DNA of 43,646 nucleotides from Caballeronia arvi (lineage in GTDB: Bacteria; Pseudomonadota; Gammaproteobacteria; Burkholderiales; Burkholderiaceae), in NCBI RefSeq assembly GCF_001544695.2, contig NZ_FCOM02000059.1:1-43646 (forward strand). Reading direction: 5' to 3'. The notes beneath the pieces were generated by a model. That model saw only the letters and a list, made by a program, of their open reading frames with translations, had not been told where the DNA came from and ran no database searches. Numbering within the stretch: position 1 is the first letter of the stretch; each line of letters opens with the position of its first letter. Of this stretch, positions 17,466 to 26,091 are shown one piece after another. A program made the position numbers and the translations under genes.

Positions 17466-20400
17466 ATGGGCAACCACGAAAACTCGCCGTCGAATGCTAA
17501 CCGCGATGCCCGGTGGCAGTTTTGGATTGACCGAGGAGGCACCTTCACGGATATCGTCGCGCGCAAGCCTGATGGCGGGCTGGTGACTCACAAGGTACTG
17601 TCCGAGAACCCCGAGCGATACCGCGACTCGGCAGTGCAAGGCATCCGCGAATTGCTTGGTGTCCCGTCCAACGAGCCTGTTCCTGCTGAGCTTATTGAAA
17701 GCGTTCGAATGGGCACTACTGTCGCAACCAACGCGCTGCTCGAGCGCAAGGGTGAGCGAACCGTTTTGGCAATCACAAAGGGGTTCGCGGACGCGCTGCG
17801 CATCGCGTACCAGAGCCGACCGAAGCTCTTCGTCCGAGAAATCGTCCTGCCGGAGCTTTTGTACGAGGCTGTTGTCGAGATTGACGAGCGCGTTGGTGCC
17901 CACGGCGATGTCGTGAAGCGACTTGATGATGCGCAGGCGAGAATCGCACTCCAACAGGCCTATGACGCCGGAATCCGTTCATGCGCAATTGTGCTGATGC
18001 ACGGGTACCGTTTCACTGAGCATGAGCGCAGGCTCAAGCAAATCGCGCAGGAAATTGGCTTCTCGCAGATTTCGGTCAGCCACGAGACCAGCCCGCTTAT
18101 GAAGCTAGTCTCTCGCGGTGACACCACGGTAGTTGATGCCTATCTATCGCCGGTTCTACGTCATTACGTCGACCAGGTGAAAAGCGAGCTAGGCGATGTA
18201 CCGCTGCAATTCATGCAAAGCAACGGCGGGCTGACGGATGCTCATCGCTTCCAGGGCAAGGACGCCATCCTGTCGGGCCCTGCTGGTGGCATCGTTGGTG
18301 CGGCGCAGGTCTCGAAGCTGGCTGGCTTCGACAAGATTATCGGCTTCGACATGGGTGGCACATCGACTGACGTGACGCACTATGCGGGCGAGTACGAGCG
18401 CGAGTTCGCGACTGAAGTGGCGGGCGTGCGCATCCGCGCCCCAATGATGAAGATTCACACGGTCGCGGCGGGTGGCGGCTCGATATGTTCGTTCGACGGT
18501 GCTCGCTTGCGCGTCGGTCCTGACAGCGCAGGTGCGAATCCGGGCCCGGCGTCTTACCGCCGCGGTGGCCCGCTTACGGTCACCGACTGCAATGTAATGA
18601 CCGGCAAGATTAACGCGAAGTATTTCCCGCACGTGTTTGGTCCGAAAGGCGATTTGCCCCTCGACGATGCGGTCGTAATGAGCAAGTTTGCCGAAGTGGC
18701 GTTGCAGATTGAGGCGGCGACCGGAGTTAAGCGCAGTCCCGAAGCCGTGGCGGACGGGTTCCTGAAAATCGCCGTCGAGAATATGGCCAACGCCATCAAG
18801 CAAATCTCGGTACAACGCGGTTACGACGTTACGAAGTACGCTTTGGCCTGCTTCGGCGGCGCCGGCGGCCAACACGCGTGCCTTGTCGCAGATGCGCTCG
18901 GGATGACGCGCGTGTTCATCCATCCGCTTGCCGGCGTGCTCTCTGCATATGGAATGGGTCTCGCAGATGTGCGTGCTCTTCGTCAGGAAGCTGTGGAAGC
19001 ACGCTTAAGCAACGAGGCACTGACGGAATGCCAACCCGCGTTCGAGCGGCTTGAACGCGCTGCGCTCGACGAAGTGGCTGCCCAACGTATCGAAGGGGAA
19101 CGTATAGCCCTCCATCGAACCCTTCATGTGAAGTATGAAGGAACTGATACGGCGCTCGAGGTCACATGGTCGCCAGATGCTCGCGACATCGCCGATGCGT
19201 TCGAGCAGCTTTATCGAACGCGCTATGGCTTCTTAATGCCGAACAAGGCACTCGTCATTGAAGCTGCCGCCGTCGAGGCTATCGGCAAGACTCAAAGTGC
19301 GGAGGAGGAAAATTGGGCGCTCGCGAGCGGTGCGTCGAGCGCGCCCGAACCGCTTGCTGCGACGCTAGTTTTCTCCGCAGGGGAATGGCACGACACTCGT
19401 GTCTTCGACCGCGACTTGTTAGCACCCGGTGCCCGTATCGACGGTCCGGCGATTGTCATTGAGAAGACGGGTACGACTGTCATTGAACCGGGTTGGCAAG
19501 TTCAGGTGACACGTCACAACCACCTGGTGGTGGAGCGAACTGTAGCGCTCGACAATCGCAAGGCCATCGGAACCGAGGCAGACCCAGTCCTCCTGGAGGT
19601 TTTCAACAACCTTTTTATGTCGATTGCCGAGCAGATGGGTGTCACGCTCGCGAACACGTCCTATTCGGTCAACATCAAAGAGCGCTTGGATTTCTCATGC
19701 GCCCTGTTTGACGCGGGCGGCAATCTCATTGCAAACGCGCCCCACATGCCGGTGCATCTGGGGTCGATGGGGGAAAGCGTTCAGACGGTTATTGCGCGGC
19801 GCGGCGATACCATGCGCAAGGGCGACGTCTTCATGCTGAACGCCCCTTACGGCGGGGGCACACACCTTCCCGACGTAACGGTCATCATGCCGGTGTTCAT
19901 CGGTGACTACGCTCAACCGATGTTCTACGTCGCGGCCCGAGGTCATCATGCTGACATCGGTGGGATTTCGCCGGGCTCCATGCCGCCGGATTCCGTTCAC
20001 GTCAACCAGGAAGGCGTATTGCTCGACAATGTCCAGCTAGTTCACCAAGGGCGATTTCTCGAAAACGAGATTCGGAGCCTTCTCACCTCGGGCGACTATC
20101 CGGTTCGTAATGTCGAACAGAATATGGCCGACCTTCAGGCTCAAGTCGCCTCGTGCACGAAGGGCGCCGATGAGCTCGCGCGCATGTGTGAGCAATTTGG
20201 TCTCGATGTCGTCCGCGCATATATGCAACATGTGCAAGACAACGCGGAGGAGGTAGTCCGTCGCACGCTCTCCGTGCTGAAGGATGGCCGTTTCGAGTAC
20301 GAGTTGGACGACGGCGCGAAGGTTGTGGTGTCAATATCAATCGACCGTGAAAATCGTTCCGCGGTTGTCGACTTCGCGGGAACCAGCGAACAGCAACCGA

Positions 20401-21122
20401 ACAATTACAACGCTCCGGCAGCCATCTGCAAGGCGGCGGTTCTTTACGCCTTCCGCACGCTTGTCGACGATGACATTCCGCTGAATGCTGGCTGCATGAA
20501 GCCCTTGGAACTGCGCATCCCCGAGGGTTCAATGCTTAATCCTCGCTTCCCTGCAGCAGTAGTTGCAGGTAACGTCGAGACGTCGCAGGTCGTCACTGAT
20601 GCGCTTTACGGTGCGCTCGGGGTTATGGCCGGCGCCCAAGGGACGATGAACAATTTCACGTTCGGGAACGACACCTACCAGTATTACGAGACCATCTGTG
20701 GTGGTGCTGGCGCTGGCCCGACCTTTGACGGGTGCAGCGCGGTGCAAACGCATATGACCAACTCGCGTCTAACGGACCCTGAGGTTCTTGAATGGCGCTT
20801 CCCCGTTCGCTTGGAAGACTTCCGTGTTCGTCGCGGAAGCGGCGGGGCTGGTCGGTTTCGTGGAGGCGATGGTACGGAACGTCGCATCCGCTTTCTTGAG
20901 CCGATGACTGCTGTCATCCTGTCAAATCGTCGACGGGTCGCGCCTTTCGGCCTTGAAGGAGGAGGGTCGGGCGCTGTGGGTGTCAACTGGGTGGAGCGCG
21001 GTCAAGCGGCCGAGGTCGAGGACTTCGGCGCACGGCATCGCGCGCAGATGGATGCCGGCGACGTGTTTGTCATCCAGACGCCCGGCGGCGGTGGCTATGG
21101 CAAGAACGAGGACGTGCAGTAA
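17466..21122 (+). CDS. Fused hydantoinase/5-oxoprolinase (HyuA-HyuB)
   Basis: A 1218-residue protein combining both subunits of ATP-dependent hydantoinase/oxoprolinase. The HyuA part (about 1-690) has the actin-like ATP site WIDRGGTFTDIVARKPDG near the N-terminus, then MGTTVATNALLERKGERT and GFDMGGTSTDV. The HyuB part (from about 705) begins DPVLLEVFNNLFMSIAEQMG and includes NAPYGGGTHLPDVTVI and a glycine-rich end (TPGGGGYG). The family opens 5-oxoproline or N-methylhydantoin-type rings with ATP. GGAG (17451-17454) precedes ATG 17466; the earlier in-frame ATG 17376 has no such support. In bacteria HyuA and HyuB are often separate, so the fusion resembles the long oxoprolinase form. Last gene of the operon. 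Confidence 0.9.
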   Translation: MGNHENSPSNANRDARWQFWIDRGGTFTDIVARKPDGGLVTHKVLSENPERYRDSAVQGIRELLGVPSNEPVPAELIESVRMGTTVATNALLERKGERTVLAITKGFADALRIAYQSRPKLFVREIVLPELLYEAVVEIDERVGAHGDVVKRLDDAQARIALQQAYDAGIRSCAIVLMHGYRFTEHERRLKQIAQEIGFSQISVSHETSPLMKLVSRGDTTVVDAYLSPVLRHYVDQVKSELGDVPLQFMQSNGGLTDAHRFQGKDAILSGPAGGIVGAAQVSKLAGFDKIIGFDMGGTSTDVTHYAGEYEREFATEVAGVRIRAPMMKIHTVAAGGGSICSFDGARLRVGPDSAGANPGPASYRRGGPLTVTDCNVMTGKINAKYFPHVFGPKGDLPLDDAVVMSKFAEVALQIEAATGVKRSPEAVADGFLKIAVENMANAIKQISVQRGYDVTKYALACFGGAGGQHACLVADALGMTRVFIHPLAGVLSAYGMGLADVRALRQEAVEARLSNEALTECQPAFERLERAALDEVAAQRIEGERIALHRTLHVKYEGTDTALEVTWSPDARDIADAFEQLYRTRYGFLMPNKALVIEAAAVEAIGKTQSAEEENWALASGASSAPEPLAATLVFSAGEWHDTRVFDRDLLAPGARIDGPAIVIEKTGTTVIEPGWQVQVTRHNHLVVERTVALDNRKAIGTEADPVLLEVFNNLFMSIAEQMGVTLANTSYSVNIKERLDFSCALFDAGGNLIANAPHMPVHLGSMGESVQTVIARRGDTMRKGDVFMLNAPYGGGTHLPDVTVIMPVFIGDYAQPMFYVAARGHHADIGGISPGSMPPDSVHVNQEGVLLDNVQLVHQGRFLENEIRSLLTSGDYPVRNVEQNMADLQAQVASCTKGADELARMCEQFGLDVVRAYMQHVQDNAEEVVRRTLSVLKDGRFEYELDDGAKVVVSISIDRENRSAVVDFAGTSEQQPNNYNAPAAICKAAVLYAFRTLVDDDIPLNAGCMKPLELRIPEGSMLNPRFPAAVVAGNVETSQVVTDALYGALGVMAGAQGTMNNFTFGNDTYQYYETICGGAGAGPTFDGCSAVQTHMTNSRLTDPEVLEWRFPVRLEDFRVRRGSGGAGRFRGGDGTERRIRFLEPMTAVILSNRRRVAPFGLEGGGSGAVGVNWVERGQAAEVEDFGARHRAQMDAGDVFVIQTPGGGGYGKNEDVQ

Positions 21123-21130
21123 GAGCAATG

Positions 21131-21159
21131 CCGGCAGCCCGTAAAGCTGCCGGCTCTTG
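21131..21159 (+). terminator. Terminator hairpin after the fused Hyu gene
   Basis: GCCGGCAGC (21131-21139) and GCTGCCGGC (21147-21155) form a perfect 9-pair GC-rich stem with a 7-base loop, followed by TCTT. It lies 8 bases after the stop codon, between convergent genes. Confidence 0.72.
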
Positions 21160-21282
21160 ACGCCGCTGTGGTGGAAAGGCTGCGGCAGGGTAACTTCGGT
21201 TCAAGGCCTATGGTTTAGGGAGCACGGTTATCGCACTTCGAAAACAGCAGGCTCTTGGCGCTCGGAGAGGCGCAAACAGGAT

Positions 21283-22215
21283 TCAGCTCTGCTCGGTCAT
21301 GAACGACACGGTGCGTTTGCGGCGCTCATCAACGGACAGCGAGAATACATCGGGGCGCGCATAGTGCCCAACTACATCGAAGTCGTAACGGGCGCGGGTC
21401 AGCTCCTCAGTATCGATTTCTGCGACCACCAATCCAGCCTCTCCATGCAGCGGTCCTGCTAGGACATCGCCCAGCGGCCCAACGATGAGACTTCCGCCAT
21501 TGATGAGCGGGCGGTTGTCATCCCAGTCTGCCACTTTCACGCCTAGCTGCGCCGGCGAAGGCTGAACCTGGCAGGAGCTGATAACAAAGCAGCGTCCTTC
21601 GTGAGCAATGTGGCGCATTGAGCATTGCCAGATTTCCCGTTCGTCGACTGTGGGAGCACACCATACCTGTACGCCCTTCGCGTACATCGCGGTGCGCAGA
21701 AGTGGCATGTGGTTTTCCCAGCAGATTGCTGCTCCGATGTTTCCTGTGTCTGTTTTCACGGTGGGCAAAGTCGAGCCGTCTCCCTGGCCCCAGATGAGCC
21801 GCTCCGTGCCTGTTGGCATCAGCTTGCGGTGTTTTGCGACCAGACCTTCGCCCGGGTTGAAGAAAAGGGCCGTGCAGTAGAGCGTATTGCCATCACGTTC
21901 TATGACGCCAATCACAACGGATGCGCCGCAGCGGGTAGAAAAGTCGGCAAGAGCCTGCGTTTCCTCGCCCGGCACGTCAATCGCATTACTGTAGTAGCGA
22001 GCGAACGCGGCGCGTCCTTCGGGCAAACGGTAACCGAGCCGCGTCCCGAAAGTCTCACCTTTTGGGTAACCTCCGAGAAGCGCCTCGGGCAGGACAACGA
22101 GCCGGATACCCGACGACCGAATCTGGTCTTCGAACGACAGGATGTGCTCGAGCGTCTGGGCCTTACCGGCTGGGGATGAGCCGATTTGGAGGGCGGCGAC
22201 CTTGGACTTGGACAT
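21283..22215 (-). CDS. Nitrilase, arylacetonitrilase-like
   Basis: A 310-residue carbon-nitrogen hydrolase with the full catalytic set: E44 (LPEALLGGYPKG), K131 (AKHRKLMPT), E138 and C165 (GAAICWENHMPLLRTAMYAKG). The stretch WCAPTVDEREIWQCSMRHIAHEGRCFV is typical of aryl-/arylacetonitrilases, which convert R-CN to R-COOH plus ammonia. It is shorter than the usual 340-370 residues and stops soon after the last core segment. The start at 22215 has GGAGA 8 bases upstream; the longer frame runs through the divergent LysR gene. Next to a mandelate pathway, mandelonitrile to mandelate is an attractive role, but this is inference. Confidence 0.85.
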   Translation of the reverse strand: MSKSKVAALQIGSSPAGKAQTLEHILSFEDQIRSSGIRLVVLPEALLGGYPKGETFGTRLGYRLPEGRAAFARYYSNAIDVPGEETQALADFSTRCGASVVIGVIERDGNTLYCTALFFNPGEGLVAKHRKLMPTGTERLIWGQGDGSTLPTVKTDTGNIGAAICWENHMPLLRTAMYAKGVQVWCAPTVDEREIWQCSMRHIAHEGRCFVISSCQVQPSPAQLGVKVADWDDNRPLINGGSLIVGPLGDVLAGPLHGEAGLVVAEIDTEELTRARYDFDVVGHYARPDVFSLSVDERRKRTVSFMTEQS

Positions 22216-22273
22216 TGAGATTTCTCCGTGGATGTGCCCGAATCTTCGCGCGACGCTAAAATCTCGTGAACAC

Positions 22274-22293
22274 ATATCAGGACTATTTGATAT
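22274..22293. promoter_or_regulatory. Inverted repeat over the first lysR start
   Basis: ATATCA (22274-22279) and TGATAT (22288-22293) are exact reverse complements with an 8-base spacer. The repeat contains the AGGA ribosome binding site and part of the ATG of the LysR gene, in the 76-base nitrilase/lysR intergenic region. Binding here would repress the regulator gene; the symmetry (T-N12-A) is not the classic T-N11-A. Confidence 0.4.
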
Positions 22294-23233
22294 GAATCCC
22301 ATAGATATCGGCGACGTCGACCTCAACCTCTTCAAAATCTTCGAAGCGTTGTTCGAGGAGGGCGGGGCGAGCCGTGCAGCAATACGGCTGAACATGACGC
22401 AGTCGGCAGTCAGTGCGTCGTTGCGGCGCTTGCGCGAGGTGTACTCGGACGCGCTCTTTGTTCGAACAGGTCGCGGCCTAGCGCCGACCTCGCGTGCGAA
22501 GGAACTCGCGCCCATCGTCAGCGAAGCACTCGACCGTTGCCGACAAAGTTTGGCTATTGCGTCGCCTGAGCCCACGAACTTTCACGGGAGGTCCATCTCA
22601 GTCGGCATGTCCGATGACTTCGAAATTGCGCTCGGACGACAGCTCATCGAGACGCTCACGCGGATAGCGCCGGGCCTGAGGTTAATCTTCCGGCAGACCC
22701 ATAGCCAAATCGTGAGTGACGCTTTGGCAAATCAGGAAATGGACCTCGCGGTATTCGCGGGCGCATTCGCCGGGCGAGGGCTACGGCATCGGTTGGTCGG
22801 GGAAGGAAGCTATGCCTGCTTGATTGATGGTTCGCAGCACAAGAGGCGGCCTACCCTCAGCGTGGACGAGTTCTCGTCAAGAGGTCACATTCTCGTATCG
22901 TCTGGCGGCGTGGTTGGCATAGTCGACGAAGCCCTTGCCGCGCTCGGGCGTCGCCGCACGGTCATCGCGTCCACCACGCATTTCGCCTCGTTACCGCATC
23001 TTCTGCATGGCACGCAAGCAGTTGCAACGATTCCCGAGCACGCTGCCATTGCGATTGCACAGCTAACGGGCCTCGCCTTGCTGCCTTGCCCCGTTGACCT
23101 GCCGAGATATCCCATAGCAATGGGCTGGCGGAGCAACTCGATGCGGGACGCCGCGGTCGTAAAAGCCCACACCGCAATCTTGGAGTGCTTCGAAGCGCAG
23201 GGCTTTCGCTTCGCGCGAGGAACCGCGCCGTGA
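22292..23233 (+). CDS. LysR-family regulator divergent from the nitrilase
   Basis: A 313-residue LysR protein. The N-terminal helix-turn-helix is DLNLFKIFEALFEEGGASRAAIRLNMTQSAVSASLRRLREVYSDALFVRTGRGLAPTSRA. The C-terminal effector domain begins near RSISVGMSDDFEIALGRQLIETL. This NodD/PnbR-like branch (VDLNLFKIFEALF) often responds to aromatic compounds. ATG 22292 has AGGA 9 bases upstream; the longer frame from 22142 would cross the nitrilase promoter and start. It is divergent from the nitrilase gene by 76 bases, the standard layout for a LysR activator and its target. Confidence 0.9.
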   Translation: MNPIDIGDVDLNLFKIFEALFEEGGASRAAIRLNMTQSAVSASLRRLREVYSDALFVRTGRGLAPTSRAKELAPIVSEALDRCRQSLAIASPEPTNFHGRSISVGMSDDFEIALGRQLIETLTRIAPGLRLIFRQTHSQIVSDALANQEMDLAVFAGAFAGRGLRHRLVGEGSYACLIDGSQHKRRPTLSVDEFSSRGHILVSSGGVVGIVDEALAALGRRRTVIASTTHFASLPHLLHGTQAVATIPEHAAIAIAQLTGLALLPCPVDLPRYPIAMGWRSNSMRDAAVVKAHTAILECFEAQGFRFARGTAP

Positions 23234-23494
23234 CATCGTAAAAGGCTCCTTCTTTGGGTTAGAGAGAGGCCTCTTAGCGTGAGAGACTCTTTTTAAAACC
23301 AATAGGCACGGGCGTTTATACGGCGGAGCCAAGAGTTGCTCTTCTGCGAGTTGCTTCGCACCATGCATCATGAAAGACCCGAGATGGGCCTTCAATCTCA
23401 CATCACCGGACCTGTCCATCGAATTCTTGCTCCTCCATACCTCCACGGTATGCCTGCACATGGCAGCCGTAAGCAGTGATAGCTGTGCACGCGC

Positions 23495-24388
23495 TTAAAC
23501 GTCGCTCAGCATTCGCTTAACTGTGTCGCAAAACCACTGCTGAGCGCCCGCGTCTTCTGCGTGCGGATACCAATACAAATTCACCTCGAACGGCTGTATC
23601 TGGAGCGGAAGCGGTAGGACCTTCATGCGACCATCGCTTGAAAATGCTTCGGCGACGCGTGTCGGCAGCGTGAGCACTAAGTCTGTCGTGGCGATTGAAG
23701 AAAACAGGCTAGTGAAGTGGGGAACTCGAAGGACAATCTTCCGTTTGAGCCCCATCTCGCTTAACACGTCCTCAACAAGATGGTGGCCCGTAAATGGCGC
23801 CACAACAACGTGATTGGCAGCCACAAACTCTTCCAAAGTCAGCGTATCGCCGATGCTCGGGTGCGATGCGCTCAACAGGCAAGAATAGCTCTCGCTGAAC
23901 AAAGTCGCCTTTCTTGACTCCCCTCCCACAAATTGCAGATTCCCGACGACTGCGTCGACGTATCCGGTCTGCAGCCAGTCAGCAACGAGGTTGCTGTCGA
24001 TTTGCACGATTTCGAGGCCGACCGAAGGGGCGATGCCTTGAAACTCGCGAATCAGGATGGGAAGAAAGTACAACTCACCCAAGTCGGAGAGCGCGAGCCT
24101 GAAAGTGCGCTCCGACTTCGAGGGGTCGAACTGTCGCGTCGCCGATATCGCTGACTCGATGCTGTTCAGTGCAGCCTTGAAGGAACTGAAGAGCTGCGTT
24201 GCGTTGAATGTCGGCACCATCCCGTCCCGACTGCGAGTGAAGAGCGGGTCGTGGAGGAGGTCGCGCAGCCGATTGAGCGAATAGCTAACCGAGGGTTGAG
24301 TGATGCTCAACCGCTTTGCTGCGCCGCTGACACTTTGTGTCTCGTAAATTGCAACGAACGTTCGAATTAAGTTCAGGTCGACGCTCAT
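23495..24388 (-). CDS. LysR-family regulator divergent from mdlC
   Basis: A 297-residue LysR protein. The helix-turn-helix is in VDLNLIRTFVAIYETQSVSGAAKRLSITQPSVSYSLNRLRDLLHDPLFTRSRDGMVPT, and the effector domain starts at ERTFRLALSDLGELYFLPILIREF. A GTG at 24397 would add three residues, but AGGTGA lies 5 bases before ATG 24388, which I use. It is divergent from mdlC with about 106 bases between the starts. It is the best candidate activator of the mandelate operon, with mandelate or benzoylformate as a plausible inducer. It differs from the first LysR protein, so the nitrilase and mandelate genes may be separately regulated. Confidence 0.9.
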   Translation of the reverse strand: MSVDLNLIRTFVAIYETQSVSGAAKRLSITQPSVSYSLNRLRDLLHDPLFTRSRDGMVPTFNATQLFSSFKAALNSIESAISATRQFDPSKSERTFRLALSDLGELYFLPILIREFQGIAPSVGLEIVQIDSNLVADWLQTGYVDAVVGNLQFVGGESRKATLFSESYSCLLSASHPSIGDTLTLEEFVAANHVVVAPFTGHHLVEDVLSEMGLKRKIVLRVPHFTSLFSSIATTDLVLTLPTRVAEAFSSDGRMKVLPLPLQIQPFEVNLYWYPHAEDAGAQQWFCDTVKRMLSDV

Positions 24389-24460
24389 GGTTGTCACCTA
24401 TATAGACAGCATCTATTTTAAGAACAAAAAAAAGATGATTGGTCTTATTCCTTTTGCGCT

Positions 24461-24497
24461 CATAGCATAGGTGCATTGAGACGGAATTGATGCTATG
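24461..24497 (+). promoter_or_regulatory. Inverted repeat enclosing the mdlC ribosome binding site
   Basis: CATAGCAT (24461-24468) and ATGCTATG (24490-24497) are exact reverse complements. The right arm includes the mdlC start codon and the 21-base loop holds the weak GGA ribosome binding site. In RNA it could sequester the start; in DNA it could be a regulator site. Confidence 0.45.
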
Positions 24498-26072
24498 AAG
24501 ACAATCCACCAAGCGTGCTACGAGATTCTCCGCAACCAAGGCCTCACCACCTTCTTCGGAAACCCAGGTTCTAACGAACTGCCTTTTCTGAAGGATTTTC
24601 CGAGTGACTTCCAGTACGTGCTTGGTTTGCACGAGGGAGCGGTCGTAGGGATGGCAGACGGTTACGCTCAGGCGACTGGACACCCAACGCTAGTGAATTT
24701 GCACTCGGCAGCGGGCACCGGTAACGCAATGGGCGCGCTTGCCAACGCATGGAACTCGCACACGCCGCTGGTTGTGACGGCAGGTCAGCAAGTTCGCGCA
24801 ATGGTCGGCGTCGAAGCGCTGCTCGCAAACGTCGATGCTGCGGCCCTGCCGCGCCCCCTCGTGAAGTGGAGCACCGAGCCGTCGTGCGCGCAGGAGGTGC
24901 CGTTAGCTCTCAGTCGCGCCATCCATACGGCGGGAACGGGCGCCAAGGGCCCGGTCTACCTGTCGGTTCCTTACGATGATTGGAAACAAGAGGCTGCTCC
25001 GGGAGTTGACCACCTAGCGACGCGCCGCGTCGAGATGGCAGGTGTTCCCACGGCCACAACGCTTCAGAATCTCGCACGTCAGCTTGAGCAGGCGAAGAAC
25101 CCGGTGATGATTGTCGGTCCGGACGTGGACGCCAGCGAAGCGAATGGGTTCGCGGTAGCGCTCGCAGAGAAACTCGCCATGCCTGTCTGGATGGCTCCCT
25201 CGGCGCCCCGCTGTTCTTTCCCAACGACCCATGCTTGCTTCCGCGGCCTTCTGCCGGCTGGCATTGCGAGCATCAGCCGACTGCTCGAAGGTCATGACTT
25301 GGTGCTCGTGATTGGCGCACCGGTGTTCCGTTATCACCAATACGAACCCGGTGAGTTCCTGCCGCGAGGCACCCGTCTCATCGCAATTACCTGCGACATC
25401 AACGAGGCCACTAGGGCCCCGATGGGCGACGCCATCATCGCGGAAATTGCGCCGACCCTCGAAGCGCTCACGAACATCGTCACCAAAACGTCTCGCCCAA
25501 TGCCGGCAGCGGTGCGCCGGCCGGAACCGGCACTTGCCGAAGCTGGACGTCTGGCTCCCGAGCGGGTGTTCGACATCCTCGATGAAATGGCGCCGCGTGA
25601 CGCAATCTACGTGAACGAGTCGACGTCGACGACCAATCTGCTCTGGCAGCGTCTTCGCATGACGGAACAAGGCAGCTATTACTTCGCTGCTGCAGGCGGT
25701 CTCGGCTTCGCGCTGCCGGCTGCGGTCGGCATTCAGCTGGCAAAGCCAAAGCGCCGCGTGATTGGCGTCATTGGCGACGGCTCTGCGAACTATGGCATTC
25801 AGGCTCTGTGGACGGCTGCCCAATACAACATCCCGACCATCTTCATCATCATGAAGAACGGCACATACGGAGCGTTGCGCTGGTTTGCTGGCGTGCTGCA
25901 GGCCGAGAATGTGCCTGGGCTGGACGTTCCTGGGTTGGACTTCTGCGCGCTTGCACGCGGCTACGGCGTCGAGGCACTGCACGCTGACTCTGCTGAGTCG
26001 CTCACTTCCGCCTTGAGACAAGCGCTTGCCGGGAACAAGCCTGTGCTCATCGAGGTTGAGACTCGAGCGTAA
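24495..26072 (+). CDS. mdlC: Benzoylformate decarboxylase
   Basis: A 525-residue thiamine diphosphate enzyme converting benzoylformate to benzaldehyde and CO2. It closely follows the Pseudomonas putida enzyme as I remember it. Catalytic residues fall at the same numbers: Ser26 (GNPGSNELPF), Glu47 (LHEGAVVG), His70 (NLHSAAGTG) and His281 (VFRYHQY). The cofactor motif GDGSANYGIQALWTAAQYN is present in the C-terminal domain, and YGALRWFAGVLQAENVPGLDVPGLDF is strongly conserved in this enzyme. It is the first gene of the plus-strand mandelate operon, facing a LysR regulator. The next gene follows after 19 bases. Confidence 0.95.
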   Translation: MKTIHQACYEILRNQGLTTFFGNPGSNELPFLKDFPSDFQYVLGLHEGAVVGMADGYAQATGHPTLVNLHSAAGTGNAMGALANAWNSHTPLVVTAGQQVRAMVGVEALLANVDAAALPRPLVKWSTEPSCAQEVPLALSRAIHTAGTGAKGPVYLSVPYDDWKQEAAPGVDHLATRRVEMAGVPTATTLQNLARQLEQAKNPVMIVGPDVDASEANGFAVALAEKLAMPVWMAPSAPRCSFPTTHACFRGLLPAGIASISRLLEGHDLVLVIGAPVFRYHQYEPGEFLPRGTRLIAITCDINEATRAPMGDAIIAEIAPTLEALTNIVTKTSRPMPAAVRRPEPALAEAGRLAPERVFDILDEMAPRDAIYVNESTSTTNLLWQRLRMTEQGSYYFAAAGGLGFALPAAVGIQLAKPKRRVIGVIGDGSANYGIQALWTAAQYNIPTIFIIMKNGTYGALRWFAGVLQAENVPGLDVPGLDFCALARGYGVEALHADSAESLTSALRQALAGNKPVLIEVETRA

Positions 26073-26091
26073 GGCGTAGAGGTACTGAGTT

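Noticed and set aside
22216..22575. N-terminal extension of the nitrilase frame through the divergent LysR gene
   Set aside because: The LysR gene is clear there, and ATG 22215 with GGAGA upstream gives the normal nitrilase N-terminus.
23265..23274. Palindrome AGAGGCCTCT after the first lysR gene with a later T-run (terminator candidate)
   Set aside because: The 10-base palindrome has no loop, and the T-run about 15 bases later is not linked to a convincing stem, so I do not call a terminator.
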